Origin: Rhizophagus irregularis
Taxonomy: Eukaryota > Glomeromycota > Glomeromycetes > Glomerales > Glomeraceae
Assembly (NCBI RefSeq): GCF_026210795.1
Contig: NC_089448.1
Location: forward strand, 2,418,001-2,482,000
Direction of reading: 5' to 3'
Length of the DNA stretch: 64,000 bases
The stretch's first letter is position 1. Every line of letters starts with the position of its first letter. Both the position numbers and the translations under genes were made by a program. Below, piece by piece: positions 24,370 through 35,649 of the stretch. Below the pieces are notes generated by a model. That model ran no database searches. It saw only the letters and a list, made by a program, of their open reading frames with translations, and was not told the DNA's origin.

Positions 24370-25417
24370 ATTTCAGTTGTGTATGGATTATCTTGTCTAT
24401 ACCTTCCTTGAGACCCTTTATTATTATATCTTGTTTCATTTGGTCTTGAACGTATCGCATCTGCTTTTCTTGCATTTGTCTTTGGTAGTATCCTGGTTGA
24501 TATTGTCTTACCGAATCTAAATAATCTCTTCTATTCATAGGTCTATTTCTGGTGTTCGATAATCACATTCACTTATAAGATGAGTTGTATATCCACAATT
24601 AAAACATGATTTCATATCTGGTGTCGACCATTCATGTTGTTTATTTCGTCTCATTATCACCCTATCAGTTCCCCTTTGCATACTTTCTTCATCTTTAAAA
24701 TATACATATACGTATAACTGTGTACAATTTGTTTTAGTGTTTCTAGGTATTCTACGTTAAATTCTTCAATAAAATCTTAATATTCTCTAGCATTTGCATT
24801 TGAAGGTAATCCATTTAACTTAGCACAGAAAGCTCTTCTTTCTTCCCTTTTATCTAGACTTAACTCCATCAGAGTAACATAAAGCATTTCATTATAAACC
24901 CATAATATTGGGTGTCCATAAAAGGCGTCTGCATAAAAAATTTGTTTATTTGGTTGATATGGATTACATCTAGTCACATAAACTCCATTTTCTTCCAATT
25001 CACCATATCTTCTCAGGAATGGTTTCAGAACAGCGGTTGTTATTTCTAAGGATGCGTTATAAATCTGAATAGTACGATTGCACATTCCTTCGTTTGTTTG
25101 TTTTCTTTGTGTGCGAATGTTTTGGTATGGTGTGAAATTAATTGTATCATTTGCACAAGGGAAATCTAGTTTATAATTTCTTCATATATTTTTTGTGATG
25201 CAATATTAATTATCAAACAATATCCAATGATATCTTTCTTCTTTTTGGCTTGTTTACTCTGATTGGGTTCATCATCATTATCACGTGACCTGTCTTTTAG
25301 GATTTGAGAAATGCCCAGTTCTAAAGCAGGGTCTGATATCAAATAGTCCCTTGTCTTTTTAAGAAAATTGGTAGCAACTGACCCAGTAATTTTATCAGAT
25401 AATTTCATATGATTCAA
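24370..25417 (-). pseudogene. RRM-like and CCHC zinc-knuckle ORF of the TIR element
   Basis: It starts at 25417 (MNHMKLSDKITGSVATNF). A frameshift near 25166 leads to a region from 25085 (IQIYNASLEITTAVLKPFLR, YGELEENGVYVTRCN, FCAKLNGLPSNANAREY) that looks like an RRM-type fold. After stops near 24777 comes CFNCGYTTHLISEC (near 24590), a C-x2-C-x4-H-x4-C zinc knuckle, then a Tyr/Gln/Arg-rich tail (NRRDYLDSVRQYQPGYYQRQ). Such proteins bind single-stranded nucleic acid. The start lies about 160 bp inside the right terminus, which suggests it belongs to this TIR element. At least three lesions are visible. Confidence 0.55.
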
Positions 25418-25580
25418 TATAAATAAATTACTTTAAAATCTTTATTAATTTTAAGGAGTTAAAGTTATTACCAAAATAGGTATTTAAACTTGCTTTTTTA
25501 CTAATTCTTGAAATATTCAAAATATCAAATTTTCAAATTGAAAATCATAGGGTGGTCTTACAATTTTGCAATCAGCTGTA

Positions 25581-26339
25581 ATAAGATATATCATATTTAT
25601 GCTTTCAAGCCCATTATAATCTTAGACAAAAAAAATGCACTGAATATTGTAATATTTGTATGAAAGACCAATAATTATAAGAAAAAACTGGTATGAATAT
25701 AAATAATTGTTAGAAAGATGTTATTATTACATTAAAGTGAAATTAGTTTATATAAAAGAAAATTAATAACCATAAAAAAGAAACTAACTGAATGTAATCT
25801 TTATTTTCACTGACCTATTAAAATTGAAGGAAATGCATTAAATTTTCAAGTAAATATATTTCTCAATATACCTGTAAATTTTTGCTATTACAACCCACCT
25901 CAAAAAAACTTCCAATTATCAGAGGAAAGCTGATGAACTTATTTATCATGATTCTTTTCATAATCAGCATGATTTTATTGCCGTTTACAGACTCATTACT
26001 AATGCATAATTATCTTATAAGAAAATCAATCAAATAAATTATATTGGAACTGCAGTAGCATATTGGTTAGGAATATAATACCCCAGATTATATTTCTAAG
26101 TTCAGCCAGAATATTTGACCATGATCATGAGTTCTCTGGACTGGCCCAAGTCAATTGATATTCTGATGATTTTTTTTGTTAACAACAGTTGAAAGGTCAT
26201 TTCATTTATCATTTTAGTTACTTGAATTGAAACTCATAATTAACAAAATAAAAATATAGTACATCATACACTTCCATTAAATGTTAAAGTAAATCTGCAT
26301 ATTTACTATATCACCAAACAATAGAATTCCATTATACCA
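25581..26339. other. No gene seen
   Basis: AT-rich spacer without supported coding sequence or termini. Confidence 0.5.
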
Positions 26340-26570
26340 GTTAAAATTCTCACAAGTGAAACTGCCTATTTATTGGGAGATGACTGGTTGTGATCAGAGG
26401 TACAGGTATCATGAGCATCAGGTAAGTTGGAAAATTATTAGAGGTAGAATTGATTATGAGCATCATCCAAAAGTTCTATAAGTTGAGTAATAATTTGGGT
26501 TTTAAGAGCAAGATCAGATGTTGGAGGTATGCAGATAACAAAAATCCGTAATTTAACAGAACATTTAAAA
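26340..26570 (-). pseudogene. Possible LINE endonuclease fragment
   Basis: The minus strand reads RIFVICIPPTSDLALKTQII and ITQLIELLDDAHNQFYL, followed by stops and LPDAHDTCTSDHNQSS. This is similar in pattern to the region before the GDFN motif in LINE endonucleases, but that motif itself is missing. It may continue in the sequence to the right of the Tc1 element (29633-31050), also minus strand. Confidence 0.35.
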
Positions 26571-26574
26571 TAAG

Positions 26575-26670
26575 GTTTAAGGGATAGTTTTTTTATAGTT
26601 TTGGCAAGGTTTCGCCATTTTGGTATTTCGCCAACTTGCCAAAACCCCCTAGTTTCTCCAGCAACCTTAA
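26575..26670. repeat. hAT-A-like terminus fragment
   Basis: TTTTGGCAAGGTTTCGCC..CCAGCAACCTTA resembles the decayed right end of hAT-A (..GGCAAGCAACCTTA). No partner end or TSD was found. Confidence 0.45.
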
Positions 26671-27773
26671 TTAAAGGCCATTATATTAAAGATATGGGCC
26701 GGTGTAAAAAGATTGGTACCTCACCCGAAAAGGAAAAAATTTTACACTAAGAAAAATACCGTATGACTAAAACAAAATGGGCTGAAAAAAATATATATAT
26801 TACAATGACTTTGAATAAACATTTTTACTAATATTTTTTTACCCTACTATGGATAGTTTCTCTACAAAATGAAGCAATGCATCACTAACTGATAACGAAA
26901 AGTTGATGATAATTAATGTTTACAATTATTTTTTGGGGGCTAACTTTAAAAAGGAGGATCATCATCAGGTCACATTACGCAAGCGTGTTGCTGAGGTGTT
27001 TGGGCATAGGGGAAAGTACAGTTGGGAGGGTGGTTTCAAACTGGAAAAGCCATAGAGATGATACTTTTACACTACACAAAATGCTTAAATATCCTAAATT
27101 ACAATTGAATGGTTAAATTCTCATGATATTGCTTTTTCTGATGAATTAAGAAAATCAGAACTTTTGAAGCTGGTTCAAATAAACAAAGAAAAGGTTCCAT
27201 TTTCTTGTGTTAACATTGCAGAACAATATGAATATAAAGTTAAATTTACCCTTCCATACCATAATTGTGAACTCCAACCTATTAAACAGTTGTAAAGGGT
27301 AAAGTTGCATGCTCAAGTCCACACCCAAACCTTTTATTTATTAGAAATTCACTTTTAAATGTATTTAAAAAAAATTTTCTTCAAAGGTTATTGTAGGACT
27401 TCGGGAAAGAGCTTTTAAAAATGTTAAGAAATATTTTGAATCTGATAAAAATATACAATTAATTAATTTATTTATTTATTTTATGTGAAGCAGGAGAGAT
27501 TATACAAAGGCATGACTAGAATATAGTACCACCTAACTAAGTCTATTATCGACAAACAGAGGAGCTGAATACCAACCCGAACTTCTTGAGAAAAAAGACC
27601 TGAACCACTACCCCGTCCGATAAAAGTCCAGGCAGATACACTGGGGAAAAATAAAAAAAAGTGGAGAGGACAAGTCCCCTTTCCAAGAAATTTGTGGTGC
27701 GAACACATAAATATTTTCTATCCTAAAAACAATACAATTCTGAAATTCGTAAAACTGCTAATAAAAGCGTAGG

Positions 27774-29335
27774 CTAAACTAGTTTCTGTAATAAAGTTAA
27801 AATTTCTGCTAAAACCGCCTTGTTATCTTTATTGTTACCCTTTTTCTTCGAGGAATTCTTTGCCTTCTTCTGAGTATTCGGGTGTTTCTTCTCTTGGTTA
27901 TTGTTTTTAGAGACTTCTTTCGAGGATGAAGGTTTATTTATTTATTTATTTATTTATTTTATGTGAAGCTGGCAGGGGTCGAGGATAAAGGTTTATCCTT
28001 CTTCTTAGGCTGATTACTTTCCAAATTCTTATCAGACTTACTTGATTTTTTCGGATTCGGTGTATTTTTAGCCTTCAGTTTGTTTTGTGCTTTCTTCAAG
28101 GTAGGAATGGAGTGTCGACACCATTTCAACTCCTTACCATCAGGTACGAAAAACTGTGGCGTATCTAAGGCCCTTAGTGTGGTCTCCCAATTCTCGAAAT
28201 AGGCCACAAGTTTCCTCCTTCCTTTGCTTGTTTGAATAACTTTAAATGAGCTAGCACCGCACTTCATTAAAAATTCACATGGTTTACGGTCCATCCACAA
28301 GGTAGCCATCGTCATATCCTCCGAAATGTCATGAATAACGGCTTGGAACTTTTCACGTTGCTTTCTTTCTCGTAAAGTTTAACTTGCAGGGAACCATCTA
28401 ATGGGTATACCTCCCAGGTCTGTCGTCCAATATTTGTTAAACTGGGGAAGGGCAAATGAGGAAAGAGCTATTTTGACTCCAAGAGTCTGATACTTATGTT
28501 GCCGTTTAATGGAACATTTAATAGCGTTCCCCCAAAATTTTAACTCTGCTATTATTTTCTGCAGGTTCCAGGTATACGGGATATCATAAACTATTATGTC
28601 TCGGATTCGCTCTTGCTCCTCTCCGACAGCTTCGTATCCTGTCAGTATCTGCGTAGCCTCCAGTTCGGATGATTTCTTTCCCTTTTGGGAATTTTTGGCT
28701 GATGTTTTCACATCAGGTTTTGCCTTTGTTGATTGGTTCGCGACTTGTTTATCATCTGTAACACACGCCTTTTGTTTATCTTTTTTCCGGGAGTTTTTGG
28801 GGATTACAGTCTGATCAACAGGGGTCATTACTATATCAGGCATTGATGGAAGCTTGATAGGTACTGGATCTGGTGGTTTTTAGAATCCTTGGCATAAAAG
28901 ATCATCTTCATCAAGCGGCAGATGTGATGCATCCATCAGATAATCTTCAGTGTTCTGAGAATCATCATCGTCGTCATCATCGTCATCACCCATATCACCA
29001 AAATTGCAAAGGAATTGGTGTGAAAAATTATCCCAAGACCTGGACGCAGCATATAGCGCTATAGAAAATATTAGCGAAAGAGTGGTGGGTTGTATATTCG
29101 TAGCTTGAGCTTGTGAAGTGAAGTTCGCAGGGTTGGCTGTTTCGCCAAACTTCTGTATCAGTAACTGGGCTTTATCCTTAGGTACTGAGGGGTTTTTTTC
29201 AAATAAGTCCTTGAGGAAACCGTCCTGTACAAAAGAACTTAAGTGGTGTGTAAAAGTTTGAAAATAAATTTCGTTAAACTTGGAAACGAAGTCTAAAGCT
29301 TCTTCGTTTGTTGTTCGGCTCTTATCCATAGACAT
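27774..29335 (-). pseudogene. ORF1 protein, copy 3, two stops and a micro-insertion
   Basis: The start at 29335 gives MSMDKSRTTNEEALDFVSKF, as in the intact copies. The first stop is near 28880 (CAA to TAA after LLCQGF) and the second at 28379 (TGG to TAA after WFPAS). Both are C-to-T or G-to-A changes. The reading otherwise remains in frame until the micro-insertion at 27937, inside the Lys-rich tail. The low damage indicates a fairly young copy. Confidence 0.85.
27937..27978 (-). mobile_element. 42-bp micro-copy of the ORF1 element 3' end (copy 4)
   Basis: TTTATTTATTT..TTTTATGTGAAGCTGGCAGGGG is just the terminal tail of the family. It is flanked by CGAGGATGAAGGTTTA (27921-27936) and CGAGGATAAAGGTTTA (27980-27995), a 16-bp TSD with one mismatch. 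It is an extreme 5' truncation nested in copy 3. Confidence 0.85.
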
Positions 29336-29632
29336 TTTTTTTATATATTTATGTAATAAAATTTAATAAAGGGGATTATTTTTTTAAAAAAAATTATTAC
29401 GCAGAAATTTTTGTAAAAAATGTATTTGGGAAAAAATATACAATTAATTGATGAAGAATTTGACGCTCATAGTAGTTCTGATGAGGATCACATGTCATGA
29501 CATAATATTTATATTGTATTTTTCCCAATACATACTGATAATATTAAATAAATAAAAAAAAATATTTATATAATAAAATTTTTTTTTATTGATGCAATGT
29601 TTGAGGTACCAATCTTTTTGCACCGGCCCATA

Positions 29633-31050
29633 GCAATATTAAAGGTTGGAAAGAAAGTAAGGATTGATGAATAAGGAGCAATAAAAGATTGTTTTAAAAT
29701 ACTATTGCCTAATTCTAAATCTGCGGGGTTGTCAAAATCAATATTGTTGTTAATCATTAAGTCATAATGATAAAATATATGGGGTGAAAGAAGGTAAAAT
29801 TATTGGGAAGAACTGGAAATAGATTCAATAAAGCAACCAATACGAGTAGTGAGTGTATCAAGTTTAGAACTAATATTAGTATGAACAGAGTGAAGTTTTT
29901 GAACTTCTTAATCATGTGTATCAATATGGCATTTGTAGAAGGTAAAATGTTTGAAAAGACATTTGAGAATCATCAGGATAATCAAGCACCATTATGGTAG
30001 AAGTGAAAGAATGGATCTGTAAATAAAGGAGGTTGAAACAAAGAGTCTGGAACTAATATAATGTTCAATTTTAGTCATTCTTTGATCCAAAAGTTCTAAG
30101 GCCAAAATCCATTGTTTAACATTAGCCATTTTCTTCGTAATTTCATTGAGCTGATTAGTTTGGTTGGACATATTGGAACTGCCAGGAAATTTCAAAATAG
30201 AGCTGTTGCAATTTATTATTTGGCTGAGAAGCAGGATCACATTTATCAGTAGAAAAGGATCGTTCTTTAGATTGAGGATAAGCATGGCCAGATTGTTGAT
30301 TTTGATTATTGTTATTAGAAGATTTCTGATTATATGATCAGAATTAGCATTCTCTGATGCCTTGAAATGGGATTGATTACAAGACTTAGAATATGCAGAT
30401 TGCAACCTAGTTTATCACAGATCCCACTTCAGATTGCATTCTTGCAGAGCAATGGTTTGTTCCATTGTGGTGTCCAGGAGAGAAGGTCTTAGGAATTGAA
30501 GATAATGTAAGCCCATCTTTAGGTATATACAAATTAAAGAATAAGACAAGCAGTGCTAAATCTATATCTTGGTATTGGTAGGAAGCTGAATAAGTAATGC
30601 AACATGTTTCCAGCATGACTTTTTTTGATCCAAGGTGAGTGGAGTGATTTTTAAACAGGTGGAATAACAATAAACCACTTATTGATCATTTAAACGTTTG
30701 ATGGTGTCAGTGTCATCTTTGAGATAAAGAAAGGGATATTCATGACTTGAATAGCCTACAGGTCTTCAGCAAGCTTAAGTTGTCTCAGATTGTGTGCATG
30801 GAACTTGAGATCAATAAGATCAGGATTGGTACCATTAACACAAACATCATGGTCCTTTGCAGTATAGAAATGGATGATAAGATGTTTAGATTTGTCTTTA
30901 CCAATAGTTTTATCTTTATCAATATAACTTTGGTAAGTTTCTAGAAAAAGATTATTGATAGTATCAATCATTGTTCTATTAGTGGACAGCCTGAAAATCC
31001 TGTCTAAAATAGAAATGGTGGGCTTTTGGCTCGGGTATTGCCACTTGCCC
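29633..31050 (-). pseudogene. Degraded retroelement-like coding region
   Basis: Several minus-strand frames line up head to tail: 31133-30756 (KWQYPSQKPTISILDRIFRL, ..DVCVNGTNPDLIDLKFHAH), 30670-30407, 30405-29992 (a coiled stretch NQTNQLNEITKKMANVKQ) and 29757-29640. Stops and frameshifts separate them. Together with 26340-26570 beyond the Tc1 insertion they may be one LINE, with an ORF1-like protein followed by the endonuclease. I do not recognise the family and cannot fix exact ends. Confidence 0.35.
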
Positions 31051-31055
31051 ATCAA

Positions 31056-31440
31056 AATGATAACCAGTTGCAAATACTCAGAAGAAGGCAAAGAATTCCT
31101 TGAAGAAAAAGGTGAAGGTGATAAAGTTAACAAGGAGGTTTTAGCAGAAATTTTATCTTTATTACGAAAATTAGTTTAATCTTTAGATAGATTCTGCAGA
31201 ATATTTTTATTTTTTTTTATTTCTACTCTAGGCCCTATGGTTTGCTCTGGTTAACTCCTTTTTTTTTTACCCAGTATGTATAGGTTATCCTTTGTGGTGA
31301 AGTTTCACCTAGGTATAGCTCCACTCTTTATCAAAGGGTGAGATTTTGTACAATAATGTATAGAATTTATTATCTCTAGTACTTAGCACATTTATTTGTA
31401 CCTTTATAGTCATTGATAACTTCTCTCTAAAAAATAAATA
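31056..31440 (+). mobile_element. ORF1-type retroelement copy 5, 3' end only
   Basis: It starts in the Lys-rich tail of ORF1 (near-complete ending AEILSLLRKLV, stop near 31177), then a short 3' UTR with TTTACCCAGT and an A-rich tail containing AAATAAATAAA. The TSD is not resolved. Confidence 0.7.
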
Positions 31441-32393
31441 AAAAAAAAAATAATAATAAATATATTTATATGTGAGTTATATGCCAATATTATTATAATA
31501 TCATAAAATTTACTATCCTAATCACCTTTTTGTGCTTAAGTAACTCAATTGTACATAAAAAACTACAGTATGTATAATTAGTAATTTAAAACCATGTTTA
31601 GTTTTTGTTAAAGGGTTGCATTTTGTGGTTATAGTCAAAAAGTAGTAGAAAAGTCGGTATAGTAAACTTTTTTGTAAAAGTGTTGTATCATAAAAGGAAC
31701 ATGTAGGCAAAAATATAAAAAATAAAAGTTTACTAAATTTTGGATGTGTTATTTGAAAAAAAAAAATCATGTTGGTATTTGACTTGAAGTTTTGGTAATA
31801 TTTTTGCTGATCATTTTTTAATTAATGATTGTGACTGATAATAATGTATTAAACATAAAATTTTCTAAGAGTTTTATATGTAAACCTTACCTTAAGCATC
31901 CTGTATAAATATTATAGAAGTTATTTTATTTTAATTATTATAGATTTTAGTGATCAGAGTATAATGATTGTAAATTTATTGAAATCATTCAAATGAATCA
32001 GAAACAGTTGAGTTCAAAATATATCATACAATGAAATTAAACTAGTGAATCTAATATTAGTAAGATCTTACATATGTATACTTGTTTTTAGAGAGGACCC
32101 CTTCTTTTAGCCTGCACTTGTAAGAAAATTCCAACAAGACCAATAAAAAAAAGACAGGGTAAAAAAGGTTAATATTATATAACATGATAGTGAGTACTCT
32201 AAACTCCTTATTTGGCTCAGCCATTTCAGACTTCTTCTTTTGCTGTCTATTAATATTCTTTTGCAAAACATTCAGATTCTTGTCTTAGTTCTGCTTCTAA
32301 ATAGAATCTGTTTTTTTGGTGACTGCCAATTCAAGGTGGGTGAAAAATATTGAATTTAAACACCTTTGAATTCTTCAAAGTTGAATTCTTTAT
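31441..32393. other. No gene seen
   Basis: AT-rich. One minus-strand frame (31522-31770) is hydrophobic and Phe/Tyr-rich but has no recognisable domain and is probably chance. Confidence 0.5.
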
Positions 32394-32680
32394 TACAGCA
32401 GATTGCAAAATTGTAAGACCATCCTATGATTTTTTAATTTGAAAATTTGATATTTTGAATTTTTCAAAAACCAGTAAAAAATCAAGTTAAAAACCTGTTT
32501 ATTCAACTCTTTAAATAAAAATAGAAATATATCATATGATTCAATATAAATAAATTACTAAAGTTATTACCAAAATAGGTATTTAAACTTGCTTTTTTAC
32601 TAATTCTTGAAAAAATTCAAAATATCAAATTTTTAAATTAAAAATCATAGGGTGGTCTTACAATTTTGCAATTTGCTGTA
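32394..32680. mobile_element. MITE of the TACAGCAGATTGC family, 287 bp
   Basis: Inverted ends TACAGCAGATTGCAAAATTG and TACAGCAAATTGCAAAATTG extend for about 100 bp. The inner part (..TATTTATATTGAATCATATGA) is the same as the sequence around the ORF start at 25417-25450. It is therefore a deletion derivative of the element at 20787-25580. Confidence 0.75.
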
Positions 32681-33787
32681 AGTGTTTTATCTAAGCTTGC
32701 CTATATTTTAAAATTCATAATCAACTTTATTTTGAATAATCTTAAATGCTAAAGTACCATCTAATGGATTGGCAGGATCTTAGTAACAAATTTAAATATA
32801 TCCATCACAACGGTCTGGAATCTCTCGTATTCTTTATGCTGCTTTAAAGTTCAGGATGCAGGAAACTATTGAATTCAGCAAAGCAGTCTATAGACATTGA
32901 CTTTAATTGCCGATTCGTCTAAGAATAGCACTGTGTTACTAATAAAATTCAGGGTTAAATTTGCCAATTTTGTGCTAGAACACAATCTTCAGAAAAGGAT
33001 ATTTTCATAGACGACATATTAACTATAAATAAAGTCATATGATATACTGAAAAAATACTTGAAAAAAGAGAATTTGCAAAAAAAATTATACGTTCATATG
33101 CAAAATAATGAGTTTACTATGTACATGCGTCAGATTTAACCTTAAAATGTAAGAAATTTCAATATTTTATTTTACTATATTTATAGAACTAGTAAAAAAT
33201 TGAAAGGTACTTTTATTTGTGAAATGGGTGAAATGGGTAAAAGTTTATCCCACGCGTAAGATGTAAAAAACGGGTTTTTTTATTATTGTTAATATCCTGA
33301 ATTTTATTAGTAACGCAGTACTGATTTTAGACGGATTGGCAATTAAATGCAATAACTTGACTCCATTTCCTTAGGTTTGTAAAGATATTGAGTTGTGAAA
33401 TAGTGGAGGGGATATTATAGATAACTATTTTACAGATATCCTACTTATCTTGTGAAGAATATCCAGTCATAACAGTTGAAATCATTTTCTCCAGTATAAG
33501 CTTAGACTTTTTAGTCTATGATTTGTTAGGTATACTACTCTTTTTCAAAGTATTTTAAGTTTTTGAATATCCAAAAAGGATGGTGATGCAGGCTGAAAAT
33601 TATCAGAACCAAAACTTGATATGATCTTAGCATATGTAACACATTTCTTTTCTCTTGGGATATATGACTGAGCTTGTATATTCAATTTTGTTTATGTTGC
33701 AAAGGGTACCTTCGTGATCTATCACCTATTAGAAGGCCAAGGGTATATAACCGAAACTACCACAGTTGTAGGTGTCCATTTTGGCTA
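32681..33787. other. No gene seen; faint MITE remnant
   Basis: AT-rich. Bases about 33300-33355 resemble the end of the foldback element at 34095-34893 (GCAGTACTGATTTTAGAC, GGCAATTAA). Short frames at 33674-33790 do not match anything I know. Confidence 0.45.
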
Positions 33788-34094
33788 CCTATGATTAAGG
33801 ATGGTCATCAGTCCTACCGGTCCTACTCGGTTCTAGACCGGTCAGTCCCAGGACTTGTAGGACCGGACCGCGATCTTGCATTTTTTTGTGGTGCAGTAGG
33901 ACCGGTCCTGAAGACCGACCAGTCCTCATATCGGTCTTCATATAATAAATGATTTTTATATTGAATAAATCTATTAATCTGATGAAGGTCTTTATAAAAT
34001 AATATAAAGACTGACCAATTCTAAACCAATAAACAATGACAATCACTTCTCCCCACTTGTAGAGTTGCCTGTCAAAATGCCAACTCCAAAAAAG

Positions 34095-34893
34095 TGTTTA
34101 ATTGCTAATTCGGTTAAGATCGGCAGTGTCTTACTATGTAAAATCGGGACAAAAAAAGAAAATAATTATCTCTTGATCCAATGATCCAATTTCAATGAAC
34201 TTTTTTTTGTTTTATAGATCTTGATTTCCTCAATAAAATAAAAAATTTATTGAAATTGAAATACTAAATTATAAGAAAATCGTGAAAAAGTATTTCATAT
34301 TATTATTATGACTAAATTTTAGTAAATCATAAAAAAAGAATTGATTCCTAATTCAGTGATCCAATTTCAATAATTTTTTTTTGTCTTTTAGGTCTTAACC
34401 TCTTCTTCACAATAAAAAAAAGTTTGTCAATATTGGACTGCTAGATCGGAAGATAATCACAAAGATATATTTTGCCATATCAGCTGAATCTAAAAATCGT
34501 TCCTGGCAAAATATGTTTTCGCAATTATATCACGATCTAGAGGCCCAATTTTGACAAAATTTTTTTATTATGTAGAGATTATTGAGATCTAAATAACAAA
34601 AAAAAGTTTATTGAAATTGGATCACTGAATCAGGAGATAATTGTCTGCTTTGTTATTAATGGAATCTGATCGTTGTCAGTAAAATATGTTTTTGTGATTA
34701 TCTCACAACCTAATGGTCCAATTTCAATGAAATTATTTTTATTTTATAAAGGTAATCCAGACTTACAGAACAAAAAAAAGTTCATCAAAATTGGATTATT
34801 AGATCATATGATAATTATTTTTATTATTTGCACCAATTTCCCCAATTTTACATAGTAGGACACTGCTGATCTTAACCGAATTAGCAATTAAGC
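34095..34893. mobile_element. Foldback-type MITE built of palindromic modules
   Basis: The inverted ends (TAATTGCTAATTCGGTTAAG on the left, same on the right complement) continue for over 50 bp through TACTATGTAAAAT. Inside, a ~190-bp module recurs about four times: GATCCAATTTCAAT followed by T8, and later A8-9 GTT..ATTGAAATTGGATC, so each module can fold on itself. Confidence 0.7.
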
Positions 34894-34897
34894 GGAA

Positions 34898-35163
34898 TAT
34901 CTCATCATCCAGTGATCATAAAACGATAAAACTACTACCATTCAAATCGTTTCAACAAGACGCGTCAAATGGTGGCTAAATTATATTTTCAGGATCAATA
35001 GATAGCCAGCAATTATTGAATTTGTTATCAAATAGTTTTGCCAATGTAATTTTTTTTCTATCGATTATAAAATAATAATTTTGATACCATTCGACGCATC
35101 TCATTGAGACGATTCGAATGGTGGTAGTTTCATATTTTTATAATCACTGGATGGTGAGATATC
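34898..35163. mobile_element. MITE, 266 bp, inside hAT-D
   Basis: About 75 bp of inverted terminus: ATATCTCATCATCCAGTGAT on the left and ATATCTCACCATCCAGTGAT on the right complement. It contains a small palindrome around GATTCG..CGATTC. The same terminus flanks the LINE at 333-3544. Confidence 0.75.
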
Positions 35164-35649
35164 ACGATTATTATCACAAATACAATAATAGTAAGTGCAT
35201 GACGCATGTGATGATCATTTGTAAAAAAAAAATTTGTATATTTAAAAAATCCCAATTAGTGTTCATATTTATAAAACAAGGCTATTCCTAATAAAGTTAA
35301 GGAAAAAAATTTTTTTATTTGTAAAAAAAAAGAAAAAAGACTGATCGGTCTTAAAAAGACTGTGGTTCTTAAAAAGACCGACAGTCTTATTATATGTGAT
35401 ACAGGACTGAAAGACCGTGGTCCTACACTAAGACAGACCAGTCTGTCTTTTTATGGTGTGTGACTGTAGAACTGCGGTCTTTTAGAACCGATGACTATCT
35501 TTACCTACGATTGGAGAGGAGGAAGGGACCACATCTAGCTACATTGGTATCGTAGAGTGACCATCCAGACAAGAAGTCCCCACCTAGTGACCTCAAGGAT
35601 AGGAATGCGCACATGCCAAATAAATTGATTAAAAATTAATTTTTTTTTA

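Larger units (their letters stand above)
20787..25580. mobile_element. TIR-bounded element (TACAGCAGATTGC family)
   Basis: The ends share about 90 bp of inverted repeat starting TATAGCAGATTGCAAAATTG on the left and TACAGCTGATTGCAAAATTG on the right, and continuing through a region with TGATATTTTGAAT. The right inner side leads directly into an RRM/zinc-knuckle ORF (from 25417). The 287-bp MITE at 32394-32680 has the same ends and the same inner sequence. Inside are a LINE end, an ORF1 element and a retrocopy. No TSD is evident. Confidence 0.55.
27465..29432 (-). mobile_element. ORF1-type retroelement copy 3, full length
   Basis: The element is 1968 bp with a 17-bp TSD, AAAATATACAATTAATT, at 27448-27464 and 29433-29449. 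Its 5' end is on the right; the 3' end shows the usual TGTGAAGC/TTTATTTA tail on the left. It contains a micro-insertion at 27937-27978. Confidence 0.9.
26916..29500 (+). pseudogene. Tc1/mariner transposase pseudogene
   Basis: An N-terminal helix-turn-helix (LRCLGIGESTVGRVVSNWKS) is followed after frame breaks by the C-terminal catalytic end NCELQPIKQL near 27265-27295. In Tc1-like enzymes the consensus there is CELQPIE.IW, so the third acidic residue reads Lys here. The tail NVKKYFESDKNIQLIDEE spans the retroelement insertion: it leaves off at 27464 and resumes at 29450, and the stop is at 29498-29500. Most of the core between HTH and the last motif is deleted. It is inactive. Confidence 0.75.
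26695..29630 (+). mobile_element. Tc1/mariner-like element split by an ORF1 retroelement
   Basis: The termini are TGGGCCGGTGTAAAAAGATT and its complement AATCTTTTTGCACCGGCCCA, with TA on both sides (26693-26694 and 29631-29632). Excluding the 1968-bp insert and its duplicated target, the element is about 0.95 kb. Confidence 0.85.
33796..35503. mobile_element. Non-autonomous hAT (hAT-D), 1708 bp
   Basis: The termini are TAAGGATGGTCATCAGTCCT and the complement of TAAAGATAGTCATCGGTTCT. The 8-bp TSD is CCTATGAT / CCTACGAT (33788-33795, 35504-35511). The ends are dense in short palindromic ACCGGTCC/GGACCG and AGACCG motifs. There is no transposase ORF. Two further MITEs sit inside. Confidence 0.85.

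Noticed and set aside
33674-33952. ORF with Arg/Tyr-rich sequence near hAT-D
   Set aside because: It crosses the hAT-D terminus and encodes its palindromic repeats.
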